This document shows positions 8,879-21,945 of a DNA stretch of 64,000 bases, in pieces. Position 1 is the stretch's first letter. Each line of letters starts with the position of its first letter. The stretch spans positions 1,612,001-1,676,000 of the forward strand of contig NC_041010.1 of assembly GCF_004193775.1 (NCBI RefSeq), written 5' to 3'. This stretch comes from Glycine soja. Taxonomy: Eukaryota; Streptophyta; Magnoliopsida; Fabales; Fabaceae. A model generated the notes under the pieces. It worked only from the letters and a program-made list of their open reading frames with translations, was not told where the DNA came from and did no database searches. The translations under genes and the position numbers were made by a program.

Positions 8879-11800
8879 TTACACTTTCCTAGCCTTGTAA
8901 TGTACAACAGAATCTCTGAGGGATGATGAGGATGATGAAGATGAAATCCCAGAGCGGCTAAACTCGGCCTTGTCCTTGTTGAAAGCCTTGTGGACGTCAT
9001 CTTTAAGCTCCATGAAACGCGTCCTTTTGATTCTCTGCTCTTCATGAGTACCCTTTTCAAGGTAAAACAAGTCAGGCAGGTCATCCTCCATGAACTTGTC
9101 CAGCACTTCCGAGCAATGTGGGAAGTAGCGCCGCCCCATCTCCACTGCCACAACCACAACATAGAACATAGTTGGTGCCAGAATTCAAAACTGTACTAAG
9201 AAATGTTAAGGAAAATAGCTAGAGATTTACAAGAGGAACAGAAACAACAAATAAAGACTTTGCATCTTTGAAAGCTGTCCTAACATGAAGATGCAAGACA
9301 GAGTTGGTGCAATCAGAAAATTGCAACCGCTGAATGAAGATGGACAACTCAAATTTTGCATGCATGATAAAATATGCACCATCATATCTTGATCCAACAA
9401 TTTCATTTTACTGACTGAGTAAACGTGTGGAAATGTAGACTGCAGCATATCTGGATCCGAGTTAGAGTATGCTTGTTTAGTTCTTTAAACTTGCCCCCAA
9501 AACCAGTTTCCGTAAACCAGGATTCAAGCAAAAGTAATTTACCCTTCAGTAGTTTCCTGAGTTATATAGCCTTTGCACATAATTTAGTCCTCCTCAAGAA
9601 CAACGGATTTTTATAGGGGAGGAGTGCAAGGTTAAAAAGTGACAATGAGGTCCCAAATTAAGGGATAAAATTAGTATACCCCAATGTCTGAAGGCTCCTC
9701 GCTATGCGAAGTTATGGAAAAGGGTCATTATTCACAACCTTACCCTTGCATATGCAAAGAGACTATTTCTAGATTCGAATCTATGACCAACTGGTCACCA
9801 AGGCACAAATTTGCCACTGTGCCAAATTAAGGAATAAGTTAAACAATTAAAAACTCAACCAAAGAATAAATAGTAGATTTTGTAGCCTTTGTAGACAACC
9901 ACACCTAATGTGTACAATGGACCGATGGAGAAACCGAATTTAATTTTAGGAAAAATTCAATTCTCAAGGGTTTACTTTCAGATTAAACAATATACTTAGC
10001 CCTTCCCTCTTTCATTAGCATGCACAATTGTCCCAAAAGGCTACTCGCATTAATTTGTGTCTGACAAGTTTGCATGTTACGAAGACAGTGAGACGCAACT
10101 TTCCATGATAACAGATATTTTATAGATTAATCCACTAGAGGTGGCTTAGTTGTAGGGGATTTGGGTAGTATGCATGAAATCCTAAGCTCAAACTTTATTT
10201 CTGCCATTGTATACAAAAAAGAGGGGTATTCTATGGATTTGTGTTATTAAAATTGAAGCCAAACTAATTTACTAATTTAAAAAATTTCTGGTCCATCACC
10301 ACATAGGTTGAAATTAGTCAAGTACTGATGCCAGTGGGTCAGGTTCGATAAGAATTTTACATCCCCTGAACCCAAAACCAATTTTAACGTGTACCCTAGT
10401 TCATATCCATTAGATTTTTTTTTAATCATAAAAATATATTATCAAATATGAACAACTTTTTTAACAAAATCTGAGTATTGAGATACATGAATGAAGCTTA
10501 CAAAGCCTGTACCACAAACAAGAAATAGAGCATGCCTGAAACAAAATTGACCTCACTACCCAACTGGCTACGAATTTGAATGATAAACAAACATGTTAAA
10601 AGCATCATTACAACAAATGGTTATAGGAAAATAAAATAAAGACTGCAATTACCTGTTTTCGTAAGGGCTTCCATTCTAGAAAGAAGTCTTTTATTTTGCA
10701 CTATAGGAGTCTCATTGAGATCAACCTCCCTTAAGTTTCCATTTGAACCTTTTGAGTTTGACGCAGAAAGACCAGCAAACTCAGATGTTGTCTCAGCATG
10801 CGCAATGTCCATGGCTAGTTTGGCTTCTGAAGGGAAGAAAAGTCTTGCAAATGCCACTGCAGTAGAGAGCAATATTTACTTTTCAATGGCTTGAGCATAA
10901 AATATCCCATAAATACAAACATTCTCAAGAGAGCTGCACATCAGATCACTTGAAAGAGTTAAATAATCAACATCAAATAAGTAGGCTTCTGACTGAAAAG
11001 ATTTTGATAAACACTGGCTCCCCAATCTTTCAGCCATAAGAAGGTGGTCTTAGTGCTTCTGCTTTTAAAATTTATCAAAACTTTTCATCTTAAATACTGC
11101 TTGCCTTAAAACTGGAATAAAGAAAATATCCACATCAACATTACCAACCCTTGAAGGCATTTAGCTACAGATACATAATAAAGAAAAGAAGAATGTAACT
11201 ATGAGCAACAATATCTTTACAATTTCTTGTACAAAGTGACACAAGTTTAGGAAATTTCCACTCCAAGGCACAAAAAAGCAAAGCATTTTAAAACCTAGAT
11301 GCCGGAACCATGATGACAATTTATAGAACACAAGCAAGTAAATGAATATGATTCATGACATCATACCTCTGTTCTCAAGGTACAGTAGTTTCATGTGGAG
11401 ATCATCAGCCATGGTATGGGAAGACATACAGGCATCCCCAGCCATTGGATTCCTCCTCATTTCTCTTTCAAGAACATCGATGCATATCCGATCTTTGTTT
11501 GTTTCTTTCCCCTGCTCTGTTTTTGCATGATAATCCTTTGGCCTTGTCAACCTCCTACAAATACTAACAGCACTCTGACCATCAAAAGTCAAATCTGATG
11601 CACAAGCCCCTTTCGTAAGTAGGGATACTATAATGGAAGGCTCTTTACGCATGGCAGCAATGTGAAGCACTGTGTACCCCCTAGAATTTCGAAGATTGAC
11701 ATTAGCCAGTCCCAAACCAAGTACCTCAGAAACAACCTTGGGGTCACAGTAGGCTGCAGCATAATGGAGAGCATTGGCTTCATCCAAAGTAATGTCTGAT

Positions 11801-13131
11801 TCATTCAAAAGAAGTTTAACAAGCTCAACATCATCTGAGTCCAACGCCTTGTGTATTCTAGTGATTCTTTTTAGAGACAAAGCATCCACTACAGAAGCAT
11901 CATTTTCAACATCTTGCTGAGGTTTGCGGCGGAGCAATTTAACTTTTTGTGAGAGTTCATGCGGAAGCTCTTGGTCAATTGAAATCTGGTCAAGGTCTGA
12001 TCTGGCCACCCTATCAATACATTGATTGACAAGTTGATTTGATTGACAATGGAAAGCAACAGTGAGGATTGGGATGACATCTTCCACAAGGGCCTTTCCT
12101 ATAAAGTTAAGTAGACGTCTCTGCAAATGAAACAGAATTAGTTAGTACCTTGATCCTTAAGCCTGATCAGACACAATATTGCTAGTAATTTAGATGTGAA
12201 ATTATTTTGCAAGTAACATCCCAAGCATTAGCACAACAAGTGAAGTTCATGTACTCCATAATTTAAAAGATACTGTGGAGCTAACTGTAATGCTTAATCC
12301 CAAGGTACAAGATGCTAGGAGCAAGGCATGTGACTTCACAAAGAAACATATATTATAGAGTTCAATTTCATACTCCTTCAGGATCAACAAATGTAAAAGT
12401 TAGCTAATGATTATGTTCGAGAAAAGGAAAGCATTTACATTGGAGCACTAGCACATGCCAAAGTATATGGAGGCTTTGATGTAATCAAATTTTAGCAGAA
12501 GATTAGTACAATGGCTGATCATTTAGTTAAATGAAACATGTTATGTGCCAGTCTTTTGTGTCATCATACATAGAAAGTTTACCTGGAAAAGTGATACCAA
12601 CTCTGGTATTTGAAAAATGGAAGAGGCATACATTAACTCAACAGCAAAGTTAATGGCAGGTCTACACGCATCATGAGCACAAACATTGTCAACACAAGTA
12701 GACACCTCCATTGGAGAGGGCTTGAGTTTACCAGTATATACATAGCCAAGGAATATGAGGAAGGCTTCATATCCAACCTTGCCATAAGGCAACAAATCAT
12801 TCATGTTATACTTCAATTTCCCTTCTTTTTCTGATGACCCCTTCTCCCTCTTGAATAATTCATGGAAAAACTTACTCCTAGAGGCCAGAATACATCGATG
12901 AACACTAACCGGAATTCCCTCGACAACAAGGTCAGCATCACTATAATCGCAATCAGGTTCAATCAAAAGCTGCTCCAAATTGGAGCTAAGCTTACTCAAA
13001 CTGATAGCCTCTAAGTTAGGTCCAGGATCAGAGCCATAAGAAGGGCATATGTTGTGACTAACCGACCCATTAGATAGATGGGAAGATGAGGTAAAGCTCA
13101 AAGATGATGAGGGTTCGGCTGAATAAGCCAT
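8879..13131 (-). CDS. NPR1: NPR1-like salicylic-acid receptor and transcription cofactor
   Basis: Four exons: 13131-12583, 12120-11367, 10856-10653, 9144-8879. Phases close at every junction and give 590 residues. BTB/POZ starts near 62 (DADLVVEG); then a C2HC zinc site (C146, C151, H153, C156), ankyrin repeats at about 265-370 and the NPR1-like C-terminal domain. LENR (431-434) plus V435, split by intron 2, is the salicylate-binding LENRV motif (R434 matches Arabidopsis NPR1 R432). C80 aligns with the redox Cys82. VDLNETP (479-485) is EAR-like and is described as a repression motif in Arabidopsis NPR3/NPR4. RIKRTRF (540-546) is a likely nuclear signal. The product senses salicylic acid and acts with TGA bZIP factors on defence genes. 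I recognise it as a soybean NPR1. The ATG chosen begins MAYSAEPSSS; an in-frame Met 72 bp upstream lies in the leader. Confidence 0.96.
9653..9832 (-). mobile_element. Au-type SINE in NPR1 intron 3
   Basis: On the minus strand the element begins with a tRNA-like A box (TGGCACAGTGGCAAATTTGT) followed by a B box (GATTCGAATCT). It continues with CTTTGCATATGCAAGGGTAAGG and then GCGAGGAGCCTTCAGACA, the layout of the Au SINE family of flowering plants. It is flanked by an 11-bp direct repeat, CCAAATTAAGG (9653-9663 and 9822-9832), the probable target duplication. It is inserted in the same orientation as the host gene. Confidence 0.8.
10130..10225 (+). mobile_element. Possible degenerate SINE
   Basis: GGTGGCTTAGTTGTAGGGG resembles a tRNA A box. 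About 50 bp later CTAAGCTCAAACTTT resembles a decayed B box, and a short A run follows (10215-10220). It lies in NPR1 intron 3. No target duplication was seen. Confidence 0.35.
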
Positions 13132-13815
13132 TTGATCAACAACTTGAGAGAGCCAAAGTGAACCTAGAACATATCTTCTTATATCAAAAACTTCACACTT
13201 CAAAACTCCCTATAAGAGTCCCAAAACCATTTAAACTACCAACAGATGGAACTAAACAAAACCTTGAATTTCCCAGCACAGACAGAAAACCCAAAGAAAC
13301 CTATAAAACAAATGAAACTATAGACACTGCGTATATGATAAAACACTGATCTATAGATGTCTTAAATACAAAATCTCATGTCACAGAACTCACAAGACAT
13401 CTGATCCAACCCCTCACAAGATTCCTTAACATAAAAAAAAAAAAGCTAAAGATACTTTCTCTATTTCAAGAGCTATGCTCTTACGAAAGAAGAAAAAATA
13501 ACGCAAATATTTGATATGACTGCAAAATTTCAGGAGAGGGAAAGTGCAAAAGGATCTAAGAATCCCCCTTGTTCAAACTTCCAAAGCCACCATAACAGCA
13601 TAACCAAACCCAAAACGGATTCCAAACTGAAGAACTAAAATACATCAAATAACTTGACTATAATATAACAATGAAAACAAAAGGAATTTTTTCAATTAGT
13701 CAAGTATCCTATAAAAAGAAGGAAAGTGGGACAAGGAACACAGCCACCCCAGAAAACCAAACTGGCATCAGATCCTTCCAAATCACAAAAAGGTACGAAC
13801 TTTGATGCCAGAGAA

Positions 13816-13834
13816 CCCAGAGAGAGAGAGAGAG
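13816..13834. repeat. AG microsatellite in the NPR1 leader region
   Basis: About nine AG units, which read as CT on the gene's own strand. Such CT tracts are common near plant transcription starts. A purine-rich GGAAA stretch follows at 13925-13950. Confidence 0.7.
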
Positions 13835-14156
13835 AATCAATTGGAAGAAGTCAAAGCATCAAAAACGAGGAAGGTTCGGAAAGGAAAGAAAGGAAGAGGG
13901 TGTTAGCAACTAGGCATAGCAATAGCAGGGAAAGGAAAGGAAAGGAAAGAAAGAAAGATTGAAGCAGAGATGAAAGAGGCAATGATAAGGTCACGCGGCT
14001 GTGAAGGTCAAGGACACACCATCCCCGAAGTTTCGTCTTTCGTTGTCAAAGAAACAAAGAGAGAGAAAAGAAGACACTGTTCGCGTAGGTGCTTGAAACC
14101 TGGTTGGTTCTGTTTGTGTTGTGTTGTGTGTCGATAGAGAGATGAAGTGGTTTGGA

Positions 14157-14217
14157 TGACGTTGGAGATGGCGTCAGCGTCCCCAGCTTGGGTTTGCTTG
14201 CGTTGACGGTGGCGTCA
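14157..14217 (-). promoter_or_regulatory. Cluster of four TGACG (as-1/TGA) motifs upstream of NPR1
   Basis: TGACG at 14157-14161 and 14204-14208, and its reverse complement CGTCA at 14172-14176 and 14213-14217. They form two inverted pairs, with spacers of 10 and 4 bp. The 14203 site also reads TTGACG and so contains a W-box core (TTGAC). TGACG is the core site of TGA bZIP factors, the partners of NPR1. The cluster is about 1.03 kb upstream of the start codon, in the promoter or a long leader. Function is inferred from motif content only. Confidence 0.5.
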
Positions 14218-17200
14218 CTGCTCTTCTTCACATCACTTTGTGGCTCTCTGCGTTCACACAACACACATCCAATGTCATAATTCATAATTCTAAACTCATC
14301 ATGATAAATCATAGTAATAAATAAATATATAACTAATAGATTATGATCAATTAATAGGAAATTGTTCTATTTTAATTAAAAGTATTATTTTTTAAAAATC
14401 TTAGTTAAAGTCTTAAGAACATAATTGATTTAAATATTATTTAAAGTTTAAATATATTTTTCGTATATTTCGTTGTTTATATCATTGATTAAAGTAATGA
14501 CATGTACTAAATATATTATATAAAAAACATATTTATATTTTATTTAAAAAAAATAATCACATATAATATTATTCATCAAAAATAATATTATTTGAATTGA
14601 ATAAAATCATTATTAAGAAGAACAATTTTTATTTTTTATATTTAATATAATTACATATTCAAGATTTAAATTGATATATCAGTTGTAAGTTTGAAGAATC
14701 TTGTTTACTTGAACAAGATTGTTTGTTGTGTATTAAAAATAAAGCTCATGCTGATAAGGTTTTAAGGGCATCATTATTTGGACAAAAGTGTTGTTGTAAT
14801 GGTGATTAGGCCTAAACATCACTTTCGTGTGGAGGATGGTAATTATGGGCCTCCCTAATAAGGTTATAAGTAGCCTAACTATGATCTGATCATGTGCCAT
14901 TTGAGTGTGAAAATGGAAATTACTCAAACGTTCCTTTCAAATCACAACTTGCCATTTCCTTGTGTTGGACCTTTTCTATGCTATATGGTGTGAGTGTGAA
15001 TGCGATCATAATAGTACCTTCCGTCTTTGCCGACTATACAGCACATCACCTTTTATTCTTTCTCTAGGGAGTTCAAGTTTCATTCGTTCGTTTTTTTAGT
15101 ATAAAGTTGGGGGATGAATAGAAAAAGTAAATGAAAAAAAAAAGTTTAAGAATGTAAATAAAAGGAAAAAAAACAAGTAGAAAAATAAATATAAAAATTA
15201 AGTTATTTGATAAGAGAGGAAATGGAATAAAATAAAATAAACATATATATATAATTCCATAAATGTGTTTAGTAAAAAAATAGAAAATTATTATTAAATA
15301 ATAATAATTTGGTAAATGTATGTGTGAAAAGTTGTTTCTCCGCGCTTTTATCTCCACATTTGGGATGAGTTATTTTCTAGGATAGATTCTACTTAAAATT
15401 CTCCCATTATGGACAATCCAAATGGAGAAAAAAAAATAGTTCAAGTTTTTCATTCACTTCTTTCTAAAATTTGTTGAACCAAATGCAGTTTAAGAGTGGA
15501 AACTATTTTATTAAGAGCATTGGTCGCAACTCATGGGTGATTCGTTCAACTTGTAACCTACACAAACGGGCTATGAAATATGTGGACCTTTTTCAATTCA
15601 ATCTGTGTAACTTGTGAGTTTAAATGGTTTAGTGTGGAGATCTTTTTCAGCTTTTGTTAATTATTTAATTAATTTCATTTTTCAATTTTTTACTTTTTAT
15701 TATTAGTGTGTGAACTAACTCATTCAACCAGGAGCTACATGGAACAAACAAAAGTCAAGAAACTCGTTTTCATTGAACTACTATTGCCTTAAATTTTTTA
15801 GTATCTTGAATATTAAAAACTTAACAAATTGTACTCCACCACTACCACTACCAGAATTTACAACCCACCTATAAATAATCAGTTCATACCTTTGGATGCT
15901 TGTATATATTGAGCAAAAATTGTTAAAAATTAAATATTTAAAAACATAACATTTCTATTTGTTTGCATGTCGTGAATTCTATTAAATACGGTATAAATTA
16001 AATATTTGGAAGTGATATGTGGGTCAATATATATACTGACACGCTATCTCTATTATTGGTGTAAGGATGACAGTATGGTTCCAATTAAAAATTCAAACCA
16101 CTTGCATGGTTCTGATTACTTTATTGATAGATTAAAAAATTATTATTTTTGGAATATCAAACTAGTTTTTGGAATCGCATGCAATTATTTACATTCTTAT
16201 AACGTTCCAGTCTATTTGCATCTCTGATTTTGTCTATTACAATTTTTTAATCTATAAGAGTTGAACTATTTATCCACATAGTTAAATCAATTGAGCTAAG
16301 ATCTGTTTATTTGTTTCATTATCTCTTGATTCCATCTAAGATTTAACTCCTTTAAAATGAATATACTCATAAAATTAGAAAATAAAATATTTATTATTAT
16401 TTTAAATAAATATATTTTACAATCTTAATTTTAAATTAATAATTAATGCACCTTTTTATTTTACATTATTTATTTTAAAAAATATATAAATATGATAAGT
16501 AATATAATTTGATAAGACAAAAGGATAGAGAGAAATGTGTGTTAAATAAGTGTTTGTGATAAATGGATATTCATATATCATTAATTTATTATCCAATTAA
16601 ACAAATTGGTTAATATAATCTCACGCGTTAAAAATAACAAATTCAAAAGGTTGTTAGATGTACACCAAAAATAAAAGTTTGATTGATATAGGTTCAAGTT
16701 CAACCCCATTTTACCCGTCCCATTCAAAGTCTAATTTCATAATCAATTGTCAAAGGAAATTGATGAATATATTATTACGACTTTGTGTAAAATCACACGA
16801 AAGTGGTGTAGCATTCTTTATTTGTGTTTTCACCAATAAAAAAGAGCCACGACGATTCGTAATGATTTGTACCATTTCCCTTCCTATTACATACTGCAAA
16901 GCATCACTCATCCCTGTTTATCAAATTCGATTAAACTAAATTAGACATTACCAAAATTAATCACCTTCATCATTAGGAGACTATAATAGAAGTTTATCTG
17001 AATTTCTATAATCAAGTACTCAAATTTTCTACTGACTTTATTTGAAATGTCAAATTAGTTTCGAAATTGGGTCACTTAATATATTAAGTCTGAGTGCGTG
17101 AGATACTTCTTACATCAATTCAGTCAATGATTAAATGCTAAGTGTGATTCTAAATACACTTTTAAAAAATTGTATTGCTTAATTTTCATAATTTTTAATT

Positions 17201-17624
17201 AAATTAATCAAACTGGAGGAATTATTATGTGAAATGGTGAATAGATTTATTTTTCATAAACTAGGCTATAAGCAAGGTGTTCACAAAATTTTACAAAGCC
17301 TGGAACAATATCATTGTAGTAAAAGCATTTTACATAATTTACCATATCTAAGACATGACTATCAATATCATTGTCCGATTAAAAGGATGATTCAAATAAT
17401 GGTCATATAGTTGAGCTCACTTTTTTTAGTGAATATCAATAGTAACCAAGAAAGTAATTCTGTTATTTGAATTTGGAAAATAGTCATGAATATCGTTATT
17501 AGTTAGTCACTTAATGATTTCTCAAGTGGGAACTAAAGCATTTGGGATGAGTGGCAAGGTTCACCCAGGTAAAATATTGAGAAAATAAAATTAAATGATA
17601 TTTGTTCATGAATTTTGAGATAAT

Positions 17625-18250
17625 TATATTAAAGGCTTAAATATGTTTTTGATAGTTCACTTGTTGTGAATGACACGAAAGCCATGATTGGGTTGTGCGA
17701 GTTTGGATATAGAAAACATCTTTCAATAAGTGATGCACAACTCTAATGAGGTGGGGATGGGGATGGGTATGGCGGCAGTGTGCAATTGAGACTTCATGGT
17801 TGGTGTTGGGCCTGATCTGGGTGGGTATTGTGGTGTTGGAGGTTGTGGTGATCTCTAGGGAAGAAGGATAGATATGGTGGCTACAAGTTGTGACATTGTG
17901 TTCGTGCACCTGAATGAGGGCATGATGGCGGTGTAAGCCGATGGAATAGGACGCGTCATGATATTGTATTGGCATCACGATTTGTGGTTTGGTGGTATGA
18001 GTCGTTGTTTGATGGTGGTGGTGGTGTGTGAAAAGCTTGCAGCAAAGAGGAAGAAGGAGGTGTAAAGAAAGAGCTTGCAAAGAAAATTTCTTACATGTAA
18101 TCTCACTCAAGCAATGAGTACATGTGACACCACATGTAGTATATCAGCGTCTCTGATTAACGGTCACGTAAGCAATTAACGAATCTCGACTCATGGCAAA
18201 GACTAAAACAAAAAGTTAATACAAGTATAGGAATTAAACACGGGCATACA
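17625..18250. repeat. Probable legume interspersed repeat
   Basis: It starts with TTAAAGGCTTAAATATGTTT, an opening typical of dispersed legume repeats. It is G- and T-rich, unlike its AT-rich surroundings, and encodes only low-complexity frames. The ends are not defined and the superfamily is unknown. Confidence 0.35.
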
Positions 18251-18624
18251 TTGTATCTTCAAGTGACTTAACCAAGGGCCTAGACTTTTGGTAGAACTGT
18301 CACCCTCTGCGAGGGTTCAGTTCCTCAAATCTTGTATTTATCTAGCGGTCTACCATGTAATAGTTCCATCTCCTACGTGCATAGAACACATTTCCCTACT
18401 CACCAACAAAAATTGCTCATTCTATTATTTACCCCAAAAAATGCTTCTTCTATTGCTAAAGAGAATTCTACGTCCTTAAACACTAGCCAGAATTTAGATA
18501 TTTCCTTGCAGCAATGATACTGTAAATCCGGGCCTGTAGTTGATGGACATCAAGAATCTCATGAAGTATTCTTCTGGCATCTCAGAGTGGGAAAACCACC
18601 TTAGCATGTTTCTTAAGCTCCTAT

Positions 18625-21600
18625 TCACATAAAGTTTTTTTCCACAACCTTCTTGAGCACCTCCAATTTTTGGATGACCTCTGGATTCAACAGATCTCTT
18701 GCTTCCCTAATGAGGGTACCTTCTCCACTCAAATGATAAGCATCCAACACACTCTTTATCCATGTGTGAAGCTTCTCTGGAGTCCTGAAAATGATAATGA
18801 GAAAAAACTATTGTAACTGAATTCTATTTGAAATTGTTTTATGCTCTGACATCTAATACTTACGTGTACAAGTTATCCACATCCGTTCCTTCAAGTTCTT
18901 CTCCAGGAGTAAATGCATCTTTGAGGGCAGATAGTTGCTCCTCAGGATCCTCAATTCGTATAAGATACTTGACTATTCTAATCTCTTTTGGCACGAGTCT
19001 CTGAAGATTTCCCACTGCAGTCTTGTATAAATGATAGAGGATATCTTTTACCTGCAAATAAATGTTTCATTTTACAAGCTAAATATAAGACAATAGGAAA
19101 AAGTAAGTATATTATACACAGTGAAAGAAAAATTACGATATAGTTTTCTAGGTATTAGGATACCAATCTGAAATGAGTAGATTTGATATATTCACAAAAC
19201 TAAATTGGAGCTGTGATTATGTTCAATCAACAAGATACTCATATATTGTAATAATATCACACAAGTCAAATTATTTTAAAGCATCATAAAAGTAGTTTGT
19301 CAACAGCAGATTCGTACCATTCCCCCCCTCTAAAAAAAATGGCATAAATATGTAAGCATGACTCATTAGCTTCTTATATCACCAAAAATATGCCATCTCT
19401 CCAATCTCTCTTTGCAAAAAATAAAAACGGAAAGGAATTTAATTATGTTGCATTCTGTCGTAATCACATGCTAGTAAAATGAGATGGGTACACTGTTACC
19501 AACATTTTGTTATCTTTTTATTAGAAAATAAAATAAAAACAACAAACAACCAAACTTATCCACTTGGTTTTCTTCCCAACTGTGCATGTGCTGATGTGCA
19601 TTGCAGCCTAAAGAAGCTATTCTGAAGTTGCAATAATCATTCAAAATTTCTTACCCTCCATGTTCATGAAATTAAAAAAGAAATGGCATACATAAAGGAT
19701 ACTGATGAGGTCACCATCAATTTACCTCATCTTTCATCATGTTCGACTCCTTGGAAGCTGACCAAGCTTTGGTGATCATCAATACCAATGTTGAATCAAG
19801 TTCTTTTTTTTCAGCCAAATTGTCTATCTTCCTGCAGGCAGCATCAAGCGAAGGAGAATTGATAATATCTTGAAATTTCAACTCTGCAGCTTGCAGCTTT
19901 TCAACGCTTTCAGTTGCAGCATCATAGGCTTGTACAGCTGCCAAGCATGCATTCCCAAGCTTTGCCAATTCTGGTCACACAAAAAACAAACATTATAGGA
20001 TATAAAATGTAAAATTAATTAAAAATGCAAGTTTGAACTATCCCATGAAAGTAAAACACTTCTTAACAAGTGCCATCTACTGCATGATATTGGTTAACAA
20101 TAAGAACTCCTCCCAGCCTAACCTAGACAAGATCCCAATGTTCTTCTAATTATGGCCTTATTTAAATTAAGCTTAATTTTCAAAAGCACATTTGCTTCTA
20201 CAAATTGTCAGCTCCATACAGGTCGTAAACTTAATGTGTGACTGTAGAAAAGCACCACTATCTGGTTATTATCATAGAAAGAAAGAGAAGGAACAAATTT
20301 CTTAACTGAACAAACATGATATGACTTGACAATTTACCATACAAGAAAACTCAATGATACAATTCAGCAAAATAGGACACTCAATCCAAATAAGTTATAT
20401 GAAACATCAACTTAGACAACTAAAAGCATGTGAAATGAAGTCCCACCATTTTGCTCTTCTTTGTTCTCATAGTAGGATTCAGCCACTGTATGAAAGTGAA
20501 CAAAGAATTCTTCTGTAAAATCTTTACGACGCTTGGAGACAATCTCACTAATTCCTGAAGGATCCCGTCTTACCACCTCAAGAAGATCATTGTGTCTTTG
20601 CACATCCTCATCAATCTGCACAAGAGAAGCTCAATGTTAATAAATCAGCACAATCCCTATCCCTGTTTCTTATTCTCCCATTGATGTAGATCACAGTAAG
20701 ATTGCACAACAAAAATACAACAAGAAGCTAGGAAACACAGATACAACTCGAACAAGGATGCAATACAACACAAACACAAAATACAAATGGTTTTAAAAAT
20801 CATAAGACATAATATACTTACATTAAAACATATGAAATCAGTATAAATTTAACATAAAATCAAATCTTAAATGAAAAGAGAGAATCACAATCTTAAAAAT
20901 TATCAGAGTTTTTATACAAGAACAAATAATCTTATCACACTAGATGGAGTCGACTGTATAGATCACATGCATTTGGACACCAGTGACTCTGTTAAAAAAC
21001 AAATATCTAAGGAAACTTGTATAGATATAATATTTGTATTTTATAAATATAATAAAATACTATAATTCATCTAATTACTGTAATATTGTCGTATCATTGG
21101 TATAAGAGTTTAAGAATACAGTCAATACACATGACATGACTAGAGGGCCAGCAGCCAGACACTATATGTAGGCGCCTCTTTCCATGAGGATTCCAATCGT
21201 GATTCACCACTCTGCTAGAAACTAGACCCAACTCATACTACTATTTGAAAGTATTTGGAATTCCTTGGTAACCAAGTATTTTATGTACCATAAGTACTTT
21301 TGGTGTTGTTCTACAACTAGATTTGGAGTTTGACCTCGGTAATCCGCGTAATAAATGTTGTTTCCATTAAAGGCAAACACATATTATTATTGAGGTGAAA
21401 CTCCAATTCTGACCGGAGAACAACAAGATGGAAATAAAAGAGACCTGTTTGAGCTTCCTCGCAAGGCGAAGCAGCTTCTCCTTCATGGCGGGATCCTCTT
21501 CAGCGGCATCGGCTCTTTCGAGACATCGGGCAAAAAAGTGCGGTCTGAGGTTGCTCCATTCTCTGCTGAAAGCCAACAACCTTCTCCAATGGGTTGGGGT

Positions 21601-21924
21601 GGGCTTGTCCACCATGAACACCCCAATCAGCTTGTCGCAAACTCGACGAATTCGGCTCTCCTCCAACACCTCAGCCTCAGCGGAACTGCCTTCACTCACA
21701 CTCACACAGGGCTGCAACCCTCGTAATCCTGCTCCATAAAATCACAGTTAGCAGTTTGGAATTTGACAGCAGCTGAAATTTTTGGATGGTTGGTACTTAC
21801 TCTCGATTTTGGGGAAGTTGAAGCGCGGGAACGGAAGGGAGGTTTTGAGGGGTAGCGAATAGGGTGTGGGAATAGAGAGGCTGCGTGAGGGGAGAATCGC
21901 GTTGGCAGTGCATAACAACTCCAT
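18625..21924 (-). CDS. Chloroplast protein, At4g37920-like (unknown function)
   Basis: Six exons: 21924-21801, 21728-21445, 20615-20447, 19970-19726, 19051-18864, 18784-18625. All phases close, giving 389 residues; an in-frame Met 21 bp upstream (21945) would give 396. The first 40 residues are rich in Ser, Pro and basic residues with almost no acidic ones, as in a plastid transit peptide. The mature part is mostly charged helix (DKLIGVFMVDKPTPTHWRRL, YLIRIEDPEEQLSALKDAF). It resembles Arabidopsis At4g37920, sometimes labelled endoribonuclease E-like; no catalytic site is visible and the role is not established. After the stop (18625-18627) another frame stays open for about 46 sensible codons to 18494, so the C-terminus may be shortened by a frameshift in the A7 run at 18635-18641. 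Confidence 0.88.
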
Positions 21925-21945
21925 CTGGTTCAGAGGGAAGACCAA

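Larger units (their letters stand above)
13132..18493. other. Intergenic, NPR1 to At4g37920-like gene
   Basis: Bases 13132 to about 14250 are the NPR1 leader and promoter region. From about 14280 to 17600 the DNA is strongly AT-rich with no convincing gene. An A-rich stretch at 15100-15430 resembles an internally decayed MITE. The 17637-18110 open frame is low-complexity (His/Thr-rich) and is treated as repeat DNA. Confidence 0.6.

Noticed and set aside
14046..14312. 88-codon minus-strand frame upstream of NPR1
   Set aside because: Lies in the promoter/leader region, Ser/Thr-rich, no homologue recognised; better explained as regulatory DNA.
17637..18110. 157-codon minus-strand frame (His/Thr-rich)
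   Set aside because: Low complexity from GGTGGT-type repeats, no domain, no splice or start support; fits repeat DNA.
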